DNA from: Strigamia acuminata
Taxonomy: Eukaryota > Arthropoda > Chilopoda > Geophilomorpha > Linotaeniidae
Assembly: GCA_949358305.1 (NCBI GenBank)
Contig: OX442321.1
Location: forward strand, 6,845,605 to 6,909,604
DNA length: 64,000 bases
Reading direction: 5' to 3'
The notes under the pieces are model-generated. The model saw nothing but the letters and a program-made list of their open reading frames with translations, did not search any database and was not told where the DNA came from. The translations under genes were made by a program, and so were the position numbers. Position 1 is the first letter of the stretch; the number at the start of each line of letters is the position of its first letter. Shown here one piece after another: positions 22,816 through 35,670 of the stretch.

Positions 22816-24980
22816 TTATATAACAAATTTATCAATAATTAGTTCAAAGATTGCAAAAATTAAAGATATTGAAATTGCTGACAATACAAATAGAAAAGGC
22901 CCCATTATTTGACCAATTGAAATAGAATTGAATGGATTCATCAAGCATCTTTCCGCGTCAGGAAAAAAGCGTTTAAATTCAGCCGATAAGATTCCACATT
23001 GCTTTAGTAATAAAATTCTAATAGATAAAAATCAACAATTAAAGTGGATTTAAGTTTTTAAAAATTGCCTACTTGGAATTGAAATAATCCACATAAGCAA
23101 ACTGTTTCGAATAACCTGCTGACAGAGGCTGTCTGTTGACATAACGGGTTGCAGTAGCAAAACTGCAGTTTTTACCAATTAAATGTCGAACGCTTCGAAA
23201 AGATTGTACCATTGCAATTTTTCCACCATAAACCAATTCAAGCCCTTCTTTTGAGGTTTGAACTTTTAACACAGTCTTATGATCATATGGCGGTTTCTAT
23301 TAGAAATAACTGTTATGTAAATGTGTAAAAATAATTACAAAGCTTCACCACATTACCTGGAAAATTTGTTCATTACTCGAGCCCTTTAAAACCACCGGCA
23401 CAAAATTTGTGTTCTCAAACATGTCATCGAGTGAAGAAAAAGGTATTTTCATTTCTGGTGTTGCAAACAGAGAAGTCAATATAGAATTGTAACTAATCGA
23501 TATTACCATGGAAAAAGCGATGTAGATGATAAAGAAAAGTCTCATGGACATCAATGTAAAGTTAATTAAGTTGCCTGATACATAAAAAATAAATTTCTTT
23601 TTTATTTGCATTTATTTGTTTCAAAGCATTCATACCTTGTAAGACAATTGGCCAACAAAAAAATAACTCGTTACCGATATTTTCAGAAAATCTCAAATAA
23701 AAATTTCTTCTGTTAGTAGTTATTTCTGCGAATACTCGACCTACAATAACTATCAAGCTAATTGCAAATATGCACATCCATGTTTCAGTATTACACGGTT
23801 CCAAATAAAAGAAGTAATTCCATTTGCGCTGATCTAATTTTCTGTATATAACATCCAACTGGGTTTGAAAAAATTGAGGTGAGAATTTTAAGACTTCACT
23901 TCTTATTCTGCTCACTGCTAAGCCAAATATAACATCAGCTTTCTAATCAGAAAGAATTCAAATTACATTAATATCCAGCTCAATTTGAAATCAAATATAT
24001 ACCCCTTTGGTGATATCCCCAACCATTCCTATCCAACTACCATTTTTATACGCTCCATATTGATTCTCTTTGTTTCGAACTATTTCAAAACTTATACAAG
24101 CAACAAAAACAAACCATTCAGAAATTAATAGAACCAAAATCAAATAATGTGTGATCAATAAAATCATAAGCTAAAGGAGTTTATATTTTACCTTACATTA
24201 AATTTTGCTTTAAAAATATTGAAAATTTGGCCAGAATATCCTCCATACCACAAGGATTTATTCGTCTGATGTAAAATGTTGTATGGTGGAAACTTTAAAA
24301 GAAATAAAATTCTAATTTTCCTAAAGCTTAACTGGAATTAATAGATACACACATGTACAACTGAAATCCTTACAGACCTTTGTGGCTTTATCACGCTATG
24401 ACTTCGAACGATTCTATCCTTTTATTTTACCACTTTATAAAATAAACATTTAAAACTAAAATAATTACTTCAAACTCACGGAACGATTGTCACAAGCTAT
24501 TTGCAAGAAATAATCCCTTTTCTGAATATTAGCATCGTCAATTCTGTGCCATTTGTACCCTAAATATTGAAATTCCATCTGCAATACATAAATGCTTATT
24601 GATCCCATGAAGAAAAGAAAATCCCCTGGCTCCTACAAGCAACTTCAACCCACAGGTTCGGTGTGGCACAACTATAGACTAAAATAACATTTTTTTTACA
24701 GTAATAACCACTTTACCTTGTGGATATCTTTCTCAATATTATCTGCAAACAAAGTTATTAAAAAGCCACAATTTTCAGGTATAAATAAACACAAAAATTA
24801 CCCTTATTTGAAATTAAAGTCACATGAGGGCAAGAGCTGTTGTTTGATTGCAAATTTCCATTCTTATGACTCATACAAAACACTGTTAAAAATTCAACAA
24901 TATTCACTTTTTTCTCCCATATTTAGACCATTTAACTCACGAGCATGAAGTAAGATGCTTAAGAGTACAAGAATATACAT
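22816..24980 (-). CDS. IR-B2: intact ionotropic receptor, close copy of B1
   Basis: Exons 1 to 11 are 24941-24980, 24802-24882, 24717-24742, 24480-24578, 24353-24418, 24192-24292, 24003-24090, 23636-23942, 23357-23574, 23073-23296 and 22816-23017. Sizes equal those of B1 except for one codon less in exon 10. All junctions stay in frame. The signal exon (MYILVLLSILLHA), the S1 motifs (NGSWIGMVGDI), M1 (ETWMCIFAISLIVIVG), CWPIVLQ, M3 (SYNSILTSLFA) and M4 are all present. It lacks the two MITEs that sit in B1 introns, so it preserves the older intron state. It belongs to the duplicated unit that also contains A4. Confidence 0.9.
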
Positions 24981-25057
24981 TCTCCCAATCAATGCCAATA
25001 CTGTAAAGCTATATGGTTATAACACAGCAAGTTTGTAGTGCAAGAAGTATACGGAAC

Positions 25058-25094
25058 ACTGATGTTTCACAAGGCATTGCACATCTATAAATCA
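25058..25094 (-). promoter_or_regulatory. Core promoter of B2: TATA and initiator
   Basis: On the minus strand TTTATAGATG is followed about 30 bases later by ATCAGTG. The start codon at 24980 lies about 80 bases further on. Confidence 0.5.
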
Positions 25095-26726
25095 ATCAAC
25101 TTATTCTGATATTGATGTTTCCATTTTATGGTATAAACTAGCAAGCATCCGGTGTTCCTCAAGAAGCAAAAACATAATAAGTTTACGACCCTACGGTACT
25201 AAACATTATTACTTCTATTTTCCTCCTAGTTCCACTATTGTCAATTTTATGTCCTAATTTTTTTTATTGCAGGGAATGACTGAAATGTTTGAAGGAAGTT
25301 TTCTGAACCTTGGTTTAATTCTTTAAAACTCAAAATGTGCATTAAAGTTTTGGAAAATAAACAGTTTGGATTTATACGGAGGAAAAACATGGAGACATTT
25401 TTCATTTCACCAACACTGTATTATGATAAAAGAAGACGACCCTTCATATTTTCCTTGATTGAGATTTATTTATGACTTAGAAATTATAAATGAACAAATA
25501 ATAGTTATCTTTGATTGTGAGAACCAAGACTTGTGAAGATGAAGCAACGAATGAATTTATTTGAATTTATTACTTTGTGCAAAGTACAAGTGCAAGCATT
25601 GGTTATTCAATACTTTAAACAATGAGGCGATATTAATCGATATTACCAGTGATATTAGTCGATGATGCGTTAAACTACTGTACACAAGTGATACAAAGCG
25701 ATATAAAATGTAATCATTAAATGAGCGATTATTGTGATTAGTTGATTATTGCAATAATCGTAATCACTCAATTATTGAGGGCCCAACAAAAATCTGATTA
25801 TGTGATTATTGCTCCGATGGGCGGAATTGTTTGAATTGTAACCTAAATACGTTGCAATTGTTTAAAAAATAGTTCCAACAAATTATAATTGCAACTACCT
25901 AACTCGGTTCGTGTGTTCAGTTTAACCTAAACTGAGCAGACGTTGTTATATTATGACCTTGTGTAGTTGAAGCGAGTCTGGCGCCGCCATGTTGGTTTCA
26001 GTTGAGAGAGCACTTGTAATCGGCACAAGTCAGCAGAAAATCATAGTTTGGGGTGATTACTTGATTAGTTGCTTATTTGATGAAATGATTATTCTCTACT
26101 ATTATGCAGTCACACTTGCGGATACGCCGTGGATACGTTGCATCCGGGGTTTGCCGCAAATGAGCTGTGATTGGCTGCGAAATAAAATCGAACTAGAAAT
26201 ATTTTCTAGTTTTCCACGCGATTTATTTCCCGATTGTAGCAAACCCGGATGCAACAATTCCGCAGCATATCATATCAAATTTTGGTGGGATTTTGTTTGT
26301 TGTTGCTTTATATTGGCAACAAAAATTTTTTTTTTTTAAATTAATTTATTTTCTATTATTGCGGTGTTATATTTAGGGACAAAAGGACAGGGTTTAGAAG
26401 TCTAATGTGTAATGCTTTCCTGCATTACAAATCCCAGCTTGTTTTTCCTAACAAGGGGGGCTAGCGCCCGCGAACCTCACCTTATCCAGTTTTTTTTGTG
26501 CAGACAACCAAACAACCTAACCTAATCTAACCTGACCCAACAGAGTAACAATGGCAGCCGCACAGCAGCTTGGCTGATGCAAACCAGAGCTTTCACTCAG
26601 CGTTTTCAACTAGAGAACTTAAATTCCGACACTTTTGAGTGTCATTTTCGGAATCAGCATGGTTTATTTGCTAGGTAGACAAATTTTGGGCCCATTCTGA
26701 AGTGGGCCCAATTCTAACATACACCC

Positions 26727-26876
26727 GACCTTTCCTTGCATTGCGTCGCTTACTTCAACTTGGAGTTGAAGCAGGAATGGCGTCAAGGTCAAGAATTTTT
26801 GGACGAAAGCAGCTTGCGTTGCGTCAGTTTTCATGCATTGCGTCTAGTGTAAACACAAGTGTGAACCTAGCTTTAA
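26727..26876. mobile_element. Right-end remnant of the TTAA MITE
   Basis: CCTTTCCTTGCATTGCGTCG through CACAAGTGTGAACCTAGCTT matches the right part of 15941-16441. The left part is missing. Confidence 0.8.
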
Positions 26877-26889
26877 ACAGCCAGAGCAC

Positions 26890-27866
26890 CTCAAGAATGG
26901 GATTGTAATTTGACTGGCTTTGTATACAAAATTTGACATTGTCCTGCAATAAATCTTCCAATGTTTCATACCGATGCTCATTGTCGTGAACTGTGGCCTT
27001 AGAAATTAATAAACTGGTATAAATAGCTGATATAATAACTGTATAGAAAAAGTAAGTGGCAATCACAATCCTCATTGACAAACACCTATTTTTTCCAATC
27101 AGCACATCTAAAAAATAAGAATCAAATAAAAAAAACTACGTAGACAAAAAATATGTCGTCTCACCTTTTATTAAGACCAATTTCATCAATATCGATGCCA
27201 CTTTCTGGCGCAGTGTCTTTTCTTGAGTGTCGTAAAGCGTAGAAAGTATACACGTTATTACCCACAACGCGAGTAATGACAACCAAACATTTAGTGGATA
27301 AGGATTTGTATAATTTATCACGTTATTATCGTGCTGAGATGGCTGTCTTAAAACAACCGCCATGTAAACATCGTAGATGTTAGATGTCAGGTAATCTATA
27401 CCGATGTAATCGGCCGAATCGGGAATGAAACCTACACCTTCAAAATCAATCTCCTTGAACCCAATATAATAATATTAATGAAGTAAATAATTATTAAAAG
27501 TGTACATTTTTTTACGTTTCGTTTTAAACTGTCCCACAATTCGTCATACGCACCCAATGGAAAAATCCGAAATGTATAACTATATGACGTAATAAATTTT
27601 CAGGTTGTTCAGCTTGATTAAAAAGACATTACCTGAAGTTGAGCACTTGTGCCAATAGTTTTATGAATTCAACTATTAATCCGCCCGTTACAACATTATT
27701 GGTTATAATAATATTTGGTGGAATCTAAAAATATCGAGTTTAAATAAACATCGAGGGTTATGAATATTGGATAATATTAATACGTGAACGACTCCAACAG
27801 TCAAGTTTTTTAGAATAGAAAACTCCATTGGGAGATTACTCATCGGTTTGTATATAACTTGGTCGC
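26890..27866 (-). pseudogene. IR-A4: ionotropic receptor lacking its last two exons
   Basis: Exons 27784-27866, 27633-27724, 27516-27579, 27165-27453 and 26890-27107 match A3 in size, phase and sequence, including M1 (NVWLSLLALWVITCILSTL) and M3 (AIYTSLL). The S2 and M4 exons expected downstream are not found before B2. The place is occupied by a MITE remnant and unrelated DNA. A channel without M4 and half of S2 should not work, so I call it a pseudogene although the remaining exons are open. A remote exon cannot be ruled out. Confidence 0.78.
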
Positions 27867-27937
27867 CTGAAAGGTTAATTATCGTAATTCAGAAACACAT
27901 CCAACCAACAACGAAGCACTACTAATTTTTCAATTGA

Positions 27938-28150
27938 TTTTTACTTTATTATGAATTTGAGCCTATGAAAGTTGTCGCACACATTAAAATAAGCCATAAA
28001 TTTTTATTTTCTTTTAATACTGCACTACCGGTACGAGGAAATATAAAATTGAACGTGTAGAAAGTTTATTGATTGTAATAAAGTTCGTATGAATCAATAC
28101 TTTCATTTTAATTATCATAAAGTTGAACTAGTATATTGCGTCAACTCTGT
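27938..28150 (+). pseudogene. Relic of the knottin 5' block beside A4
   Basis: GAAAGTTGTCGCACACATTA through AAGTTCGTATGAATCAATAC matches the leader of the gene at 6985. The downstream frame has lost the signal peptide. Confidence 0.38.
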
Positions 28151-28204
28151 CAAGTTAATACAGAAAGCTCAAACAAGGAAAATACAAGTAATGTGAGACG
28201 TTGT

Positions 28205-29183
28205 GGGGCCATCCATTTACAACGTAACGCTGAAATTGGCTTTTTTTAGACCCCACCCTCCCCCCATGTCACACTACTGTCACGCTAAGCTTCACCCCCC
28301 CTACCCCCTATGTCACAGTCACGGTTAACAAGTGTGCTCTAGTGTCGCTTACAAAAAACTAACTGAAAGCTAACAGAAAAGGTCACTAGGCAACTCTACA
28401 AAAAGGTTATGACATGATGCTTACAAATCACTCTTCACTTTTATATAGTCAAATTAATTTTTAACTGGGCCAAGAACTGATGACTGATGATGATGAAATT
28501 TAGGGGCAACGTGCATATATGAAATGTGCATTAAGATCTTTGCTTGTGACATCATATTTCCAAGAACCCCCCCTCCCTATGTCACAATTTGTCACGAGAT
28601 TGGTGTTAAACTTGAAGTAAATTAAATACACTTGCAAATTTACCAATCAATTTCCAAAGTTCTCTGGATACAAATGATGTTTCTGTTGAAGTTCCAATAT
28701 GGCGTCGGAGTATAAAGGAAGCACGACCACACAGTTTAAGGTAAAAAAGTACACTAACTTTAATCAATTCGTAAAGATAAAAAGTGATGCAAATGACTAG
28801 TTCGGAGAACCAATCACAAGCACATACAAGATGACGAAACGCAAAAGACGCGCTCGAAAGACCAATGACGAGCGCTTCACAATTTAGAGTATTATAACAT
28901 TCTTTAACAGATTAGTAAACTAACATTCCGGTTGATAAGAGAACAAGTCAAACTTTTAAATGGAAATAAAAAAAATATTATAATAAAATGATAAAACATA
29001 AAATCAATATTAAAAATCACAAGTCAAAATGGAAATATAAATCAACAATACAAATCAAACAATATTAATACAACACAGATAAGTAACTTAAAATGAAAAT
29101 TTACTCGTAAAATCACCCGATTTTCACAATTGGCTTACCCCTCTCTCCCCCCTAAGGCCGTGACGTTGTAAATGGATGGCCCC
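28205..29183. mobile_element. 979-bp element with GGGGCCATCC termini
   Basis: It starts GGGGCCATCCATTTACAACG and ends CGTTGTAAATGGATGGCCCC. The target TGT is duplicated at 28202-28204 and 29184-29186. The unbroken site ACGTTGTAAACATCT occurs at 19390. C-rich blocks (CACCCTCCCCCC, CACCCCCCCTACCCCC) lie inside. No transposase frame, so it is non-autonomous. Confidence 0.85.
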
Positions 29184-29339
29184 TGTAAACATCTACACAA
29201 TGCGCATCAAAACAAAATTTCAATTATGCAAAGACTAAGACCTTATCTAACAGAAACTGAATTCAATACTTCAAATGACAATACAATTTTTTAGTATTTA
29301 ATTTTAGATGTGACAGAGAGTTAAATTTAGTACATGCAA

Positions 29340-29478
29340 TAATGTACTCAAATTTATATCATAAATTTATAAATAATTAGTTCAAAAATTGCAGAAATTA
29401 AAGATATTAAAATTGCTGCCATTATTTAAAGAAAAGGTCCAATTATTTAACCAAACGAAATAGAATTGAATGGATTCA
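29340..29478 (-). pseudogene. Relic of a type B M4 exon
   Basis: The sequence matches the M4 exon of B3/B4 (compare 32249-32390). It has in-frame stops such as the one in GGTCCAATTATTTAACC, and it ends abruptly at 29478. Confidence 0.7.
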
Positions 29479-29683
29479 CATAATCAGATTTTTGTTGGGC
29501 CCTCAATACAAAGCGATATAAAATGTAATTATTGTTTAATATCTACATTACTGCAACTTAACCAGGAACGTTCCTGGTTAAGGTACCTTAAATCATGTTC
29601 AGAAATTAAGAACACAAAAACGGCTCCACAGAGCAAAAAGCCACCTTTGCCATTATTATTACTTTGTGCTCACTGGCGTGTAT

Positions 29684-31724
29684 CTAGTGCAGTCCGGCCT
29701 TATTCACAACCAACTCAATACTCAGCACAAAAATGCTAGCTACGGCTCCAATAATTATCACGTAAAATAGTAGAGTCACTTGTCTCAAAATGAGTGGTTT
29801 AACACCTCCATGTTTATTGCAGGACGGTCTTTCTATCGAGATGTAGTTTTCCATTTCTTTTTTTAATATCCCCGTCGTCCTAAACAAAATAAATCTGCAA
29901 GCAAATAAAATAAATTAGAGAAAAAAAAGTTTTAATTATACAGGGTGAGCCAGAGAGACCTGATGATTTTAAAAATGTAATTAGTTGTAACTAATTAACA
30001 TTTTTATCTAAAACTAAAACCATTGTACAAAGTTTAAAATGTCATTTTTATGTTGTGAGTGGCGGTTAGTCGCTTCACGGTCAGTCACACCAGTCACTCA
30101 TGGCCGGTGTTGTTCTGTCCCTCTTTGGTCAGTCCGGACCTAGCAGGAACCTTGCAGAATCCTCTGTCCTGATTGGCTGCAATCAGAGCGCAGCTCCGAC
30201 GGTACGCCGTAGGAGCTGTTGAGGATCCTCTGCTTAATGTTGCCAGTGCCACTATTTCACTCAAATAGCTTCCTTTGCTGCGCACATGCATGCAATGATG
30301 CTCCATGACCACTGAAATGGCGGTGGTTGAGTTATTGCTTCCACCAACAACGACTACTCTACTCAAAACGGTAGCTAAGAAATAAGCATAGGAAAATCTT
30401 CAGGTCTCTCGCCCACCTTTACACACATTTGTGAAAACGGTTCTTTCAAAGACGACTTGTTTGGAAACGCCATGCTACTCCCCGATGGCAAATATTGAGT
30501 CGGCAGAAAATCCAACTCACACATATTTCTTATCGCGTACATCGCATCGCCCGAATTCTCGATAAATGCGTATTTCTCGACTGTCGCTTTGTGATACCCG
30601 TCAGCAGAATTCACAATTTCTTGACTGTCTCTTTTCAAGGCCTCAAACAGTTTCTTAAAGGGTTGTGACTGCATAGCCTACAATAAATTCTTTTTTTAAA
30701 AAACAACAAATTTGTTTGAACTTTTAAACAGCCGGTTACCTTAAGAATGGGATAGTAGTTTGACTGGTTTTCTATACCGAATTTAACATCGTCTTGCAGC
30801 AAATCTTCCAGTCTTTCATACTGGGGCGCTTTTTCTTGAACTGCTACTTTAGAGATTAATAAACTGGTATAAATGGCAGATATAATAACTGCACAGAAAA
30901 AGAAAGTGGCAATCACAATCCTCATTGACAAACAACTATCTTTTCCAATAAGCAAGTCTAAAACAAAAAAGTTTAAAAATTAAAAAAATAAAATAGACAG
31001 AGAAACGTTATTTCACCTTTTATTAAGACCAATTTCATCCATATCGATGCCACTTTCTGGCGCAGTGTCTTTTCTTGAGTGTCGCAAAGCGTAGAAAGTA
31101 TACACGTTATTATCCACAACGCGAGTAATGACAACCAAACATTTAGTGGATAAGGATTTGTATAATTTATCACGTTATCATCGTGCTGAGATGGCTGTCT
31201 TAAAACAACTGCCATATAAACGTCGTAGATGTTAGATGTCAGGTAATCAATGCTGATGTATTCGGCTGAGTCGGGAATGAAACCTACACCTTCAAAATCA
31301 ACCTCCTTGAACCCAATATAATAATATTAATGAAGTAAATAATTATTAAAAGTGCACATTTTTTTACGTTTTGATTTAAACTGTTCCACAATTCGTCATA
31401 CGCACCCAATGGAAAAATCCGAAATGTATAACTATATGACGTAATGAATTTTCAGTTTCAAGTCGTTCAACTTGATTAAAAGTATATTACCTGAAGTTGA
31501 GCACTTGTGCCAATAGCTTTATGAATTCAACCATTAATCCGCCGGTTACTACATTATTGGTCACAATAACATTTGGTGGAATCTAGAAACATCGAGTTTA
31601 AATAAACATCGAGGTTAACGAATATTGGATAATATTAATACGTGAACGACTCCAACAGTCAAGTTTTTTAGAATAGAAAACTCCATTGGGAGATTACTCA
31701 TCGGTTTGTATATAACTTGGTCAC
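29684..31724 (-). CDS. IR-A5: ionotropic receptor, visible exons intact
   Basis: Exons are 31642-31724, 31491-31582, 31368-31431, 31017-31305, 30740-30957, 30427-30677 and 29684-29894, with the same sizes and phases as A3. S1 (FRIFPLGAYDELW, VVLRQPS), M1 (NVWLSLLALWIITCILSTL), M3 (AIYTSLLISK), S2 and M4 (VIIIGAVASIFVLSIEL) are present. The donor after M3 is the stronger AAG|GTAACC. The intron between S2 and M4 holds a TA-flanked MITE. As for A3, the first visible exon begins in phase 2 and the upstream exon is not identified. Confidence 0.85.
29941..30419. mobile_element. TA-flanked MITE in an A5 intron
   Basis: It starts CAGGGTGAGCCAGAGAGACC, and the reverse complement of its end reads AAGGTGGGCGAGAGACCTG. 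TA is present on both sides (29939-29940 and 30420-30421). No transposase. Confidence 0.7.
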
Positions 31725-32248
31725 CTGAACGGTTAATTATCGTAATTCAGAAACACCTCTAACTAACAACGAAGCACTACTAATTTACCAATTGCTGTTT
31801 ACTTTATTATAAATTTGTGCCTATGAAAGTTGTCGCACACATTAAAATGAGCCATAAATTTTTATTTTCTTTTAATATCGCACTACCGGTGTCAGGAAAT
31901 ATAAAACGAAACGTGTAGAAAGTATATTGATTGCAATAAACTTCGTACGAATCAATACTTTTATTTTAATTATCATATATTTGAACTAGTATATTGCGTC
32001 AACTGTATCATAAAGTTCACACCAAGAACAAGAATACAATAGAATACCCTGAAGTAATGTGAGGCGTTGTAAACACCTATACAATGCACATCAAATAAAA
32101 TTACAATTATGCTAAGACCTTATCTATTAGAAACAGAATTCAATACATCAACTTACAATACAATTTTTTAGTATTTAATTTTACATGTGAGAGAAAGTTA
32201 AATTTATTTCATGCAATAATGAGATTGAACAAAAACTCATAATCAAAT
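31725..32248. other. Spacer between A5 and B3 with knottin-leader relic
   Basis: It holds the block AAAGTTGTCGCACACATTAA (31827) through CTTCGTACGAATCAATAC (31947), a diverged copy of the knottin leader with ATGAAC changed to ATCAAT. No intact gene. Confidence 0.5.
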
Positions 32249-34409
32249 TTATATCATGAATTTATAAATAATAACTTCAAAGATTGCAAAAATTAAAGAT
32301 ATTAAAATTGCTGCCATTATGAATAGAAAAGGTCCAATTATTTGACCAAACGAAATAGAATTGAACGGATTCAAAGAACACTTTTCAAACTCAGGATAAA
32401 AGCGTTTAAATTCAGCCGATAAAATTCCGCATTGCTTTAGTAATAAAAATCTAATTAGAGAAAGACAAGAATTAATTGTAGAGTTCAGTTTAAAAAAAAT
32501 ACATACTTGGAATTGAAATAATCCGCATACGCAAACTGTTTCGAATAACCTACCGAGACAGATTGTCTGCTGATATAACGCGCTGCAACAGCAAAACTGC
32601 AGTTTTTACCAATTAAATTTTGAACAACTCTAAAAGAATGTATCATTGCATTTTTTCCGCTATACACCGATTCAATCGCGTCTTCTAGAGTTTTAGCTTT
32701 TAACAGAGTCTTATTTTCGTATGGCGGTCTCTATTGAAAATAACTGTACTATACAGTACATGTGTGACAATAATTACAAAAACTTCATCACAATACCTGA
32801 AAAACTTCTTCGTTACTACCGCCACGTAAAACCATCGGCACATAATCAGTGTTCTCAAACATATCATCAAGTGAATAAAAAGGTATTTTCACGTCTGTTG
32901 TTGCAAATAAAGAAGTCAATATAGAATTGTAACTAATCAATATTACCATAGAAAAAAACATGTAGATGCAAAAGGAAAGTTTCATGGACGTCAATGAAAA
33001 ATTAATTAAGTCACCTACATATAAAATGATAACAAAATATTTCATTTAAACACTTGTACATTAACTCTTTTCAAAGCATTTACCTTGCAAGACAATAAGC
33101 CAACAAAGAAATAACTTGTTACTAAAATTTTGGCAAAAACCCAAAGATTTCTTTTTTTTAATAACAATTTCAGCGAATGCTTGAAGTACAATAACTATCA
33201 AGCTTATGGCAAATATGCACATCCATGTTTCAATATTACACGGTTGAAAATAAAAATAATAATTTCTTTCGCGCTGATCTAATTTTCTGTATATAATATC
33301 TACCAGATATGGTTGAATTTCTGGTGAGAACTTTAAGAAGTCTCTTCTCTTTCTAGTCCCAATTAAACCAAATGCAATATCAGCTATCTAATGAGAAATA
33401 AATTAAGTAAGTAACAACTTAAACAATTTGATACCAAATGTCTACCCCATGTGTCAGATCACCCATCATTCCTGTCCAACTGCCATTGATAAAGCTTCCA
33501 TGTTGATTGTCTTTATTTCGAATTATTTCAAAGCTTAGAAAGGTAACAAAAACAAATTGTGAAGACATTATTAATAACTTCCTCAATTATTAATGTGCAA
33601 TTAATAACTTATCAGCTTCTTTAGATTTATATTTTACCTTACGTTTAAATGTGTATTAAAAATATTGACAAATCGAGCTAAATAACCTCCTAATGTTAAG
33701 GATTTATTCAGAAGAGATAAAATACTGGATGGTGGAAACTTAAAAAAAATGAGAAATAATTAATTAAAAAGATAAATGAAATCAGTAGCCTACATACATG
33801 CATAACTGAAATCTTTACGAGCTTCTGTGTCTCGATTTTGCTGTGACTTCGAATGATTCTGACCTTTTATTTTACTACTTTGTAAAATAAATATTTAAAA
33901 GTAAAATAATTACTTCAAACTCACGGAATGATTGTCACGAGCTAATTGCAAGAGATAATCACTTTTCTGAATATTAGCATCGTCAATTCTGTGCCATTTG
34001 TACCCTAAATATTGAAATTCAATCTGCAATACATAAATGCTTATTCATCTAACTAAGAAAAGAAAGTGGCCCTACTCCTACAAGCAATTTAAACCTACAC
34101 AAACATATGTACTAAACTAATATTATTTTTATAACGATACACTTTACCTCGTTGATATCTTTCTCAATATTATCTGCAAACAAAGTAATTAACTAGCCAC
34201 AATTTTCAGTTATAAATAGGCACAAAAATTACCCTTATTTGGAATTAGAGTCACACGAGGGCATGGGCTGTTGTTTGACTGCAAATTTTCATTCTTGTCA
34301 CTCATACAACACACTGTTAAAAATCAACTATTTTCAATATTTTTTCAGTATTCGGACTAATTAGCTCACACGTATGAAGTAAGATGCTTAAAAGCACAAA
34401 ATGATACAT
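32249..34409 (-). CDS. IR-B3: intact ionotropic receptor, 11 exons
   Basis: Exons 1 to 11 are 34370-34409, 34233-34313, 34148-34173, 33925-34023, 33798-33863, 33638-33738, 33446-33533, 33084-33387, 32797-33014, 32507-32730 and 32249-32450. All borders are GT/AG and all phases agree. The signal exon starts MYHFVLLSILLH. Exon 8 is one codon shorter than in B1 and contains IGTRKRRDFLKFSPE, M1 (ETWMCIFAISLIVIVLQ) and CWLIVLQ, where B1 has CWPIVLQ near the pore. Exon 9 has M3 with SYNSILTSLFA and exon 11 has M4. It is closest to B4. The promoter carries a good TATA and initiator. Confidence 0.9.
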
Positions 34410-34491
34410 TCTCTCCAATCAATGCCAATATTGTAAACTTTATGATTTTAACACAGTTAGTTTGTAACTAATGTGCAAGAACTATACTGAA

Positions 34492-34528
34492 CACTGACGA
34501 TACACACGAATTTGCTCATCTATAAATC
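34492..34528 (-). promoter_or_regulatory. Core promoter of B3: TATA and initiator
   Basis: On the minus strand TTTATAGATG precedes GTCAGTG; the initiator A lies 30 bases from the TATA start. The start codon at 34409 is about 85 bases downstream. Confidence 0.55.
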
Positions 34529-34814
34529 AATAAGTCTGGTCCAAAATTGATGTCTTCATTTTATGGCACAAACTACAAGTAACAAGCATCCGGTGTTCCT
34601 CCCAAGACGCAAGAAAAGAGAAGTTTATGACCCAGAGGTCACCACTATATGGTAGTAAACATTATTTCTTGTATTTATGACAATACAGGGGTGGATATAA
34701 TCGAGCACTATTTTTATCAACTACTTCTTTTCTCGACAAGTTTCTTCTATTTTTTAAAAAAAATTAATGATTAAGGAATAAATACTCCTTTATGCAATTA
34801 TTTGGGGGGGGGGG

Positions 34815-35005
34815 GTGCCGTTCCAACGGCGAATCTGACCATTTGGACAAATGGAGAATTTCTACTTTATTCTGTCCAAAAGCAGTCCCAATGGCAAATT
34901 TCTCCCAATTCGCCATTGGGAACGTATTTGGACCTTTCTAATGGCGAATTGATAAATATTAAACCAATTCGCCATTAGGAAGGTCTAATTACATTTCCAA
35001 TGGCG
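34815..35005. repeat. Left foldback array of TTCGCCATTGGAAACG-like motifs
   Basis: Alternating direct and inverted copies of a 16-bp motif (CCAATGGCGAA / TTCGCCATTGGGAACG) occur about six times. It is preceded by a G run at 34804-34815. A matching array lies at 37640-37820. Confidence 0.7.
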
Positions 35006-35564
35006 AAATGGAAGAAATTAGCCACAAAGGTGCACATCTAGCACGACATGAATCTACCGCAACAAGCCGTCCCAAAAATGGTTTTGCATAAAAAAACCAG
35101 TAAGGTTCACTGGAAAAAAAATCAGATTTACTCACTTGTTTAGAATTTTAAATATATAGGTAGATGGATTTTACAAGTTAGTAAATTAGATTTACAAACA
35201 ATTGAAAATAAGTCTTTTCCAAACATATTTACAATCTGGAAAGAGACCATTTCCGGGACTTTTTTTACAATAACTTTACAAACATTTTCAATTGTGTAAT
35301 TATGAAATTTCATAATATATTTCCAATATATTTCCCATGTATTTCCAATGTATTTTCAACATATTTCCAATATAAAAAATTTACTACCCTCCATTTTGAA
35401 AAATTTAAATACACTAACTCAATTTATTTTTTTTTTAGTTAAGCTGTTTGATTTTTTTTCAATTACCATTCAACAATTAGTTTTTATTAATTTCATCACT
35501 ATTTAGATGTTTTATTGACAGTTTTGTTCAAATTTATTTATCTTAAAGTTTTCTTTTTTCTTAC

Positions 35565-35640
35565 CATGACCTCTGCCAGAATTGAACCTGGGACCCTTTG
35601 TTCCAAAGACCACTGCTCTGTCCACTAGACTAGTATGACT
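35565..35640 (-). ncRNA. tRNA-like sequence, probably SINE-derived
   Basis: On the minus strand TAGTCTAGTGGACAGAGC resembles a pol III box A, and CAGGTTCAATTCTGG a box B. A possible anticodon loop TTTGGAA lies between. The acceptor stem does not pair well and no intact tRNA is claimed. Confidence 0.45.
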
Positions 35641-35670
35641 TGTAATAGTTGATGCATAACTTCCTATATA

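Larger units (their letters stand above)
24981..26889. other. Spacer between B2 and A4; A4 terminal exons absent
   Basis: 24981-25640 is a copy of the B1-A3 spacer. Where A3 has its S2 and M4 exons, this copy holds unrelated AT-rich sequence (25690-26390). That sequence includes a short inverted repeat around GTTGCATCCGGG (26138 and 26255), a MITE end fragment (26393-26426) and a piece of the TTAA MITE. No supported gene. Confidence 0.6.

Noticed and set aside
25989..26339. 116-residue plus-strand frame starting in a good context (GCCGCCATG)
   Set aside because: It overlaps a short inverted repeat (GTTGCATCCGGG) and has no recognisable domain; more likely part of a repeat.
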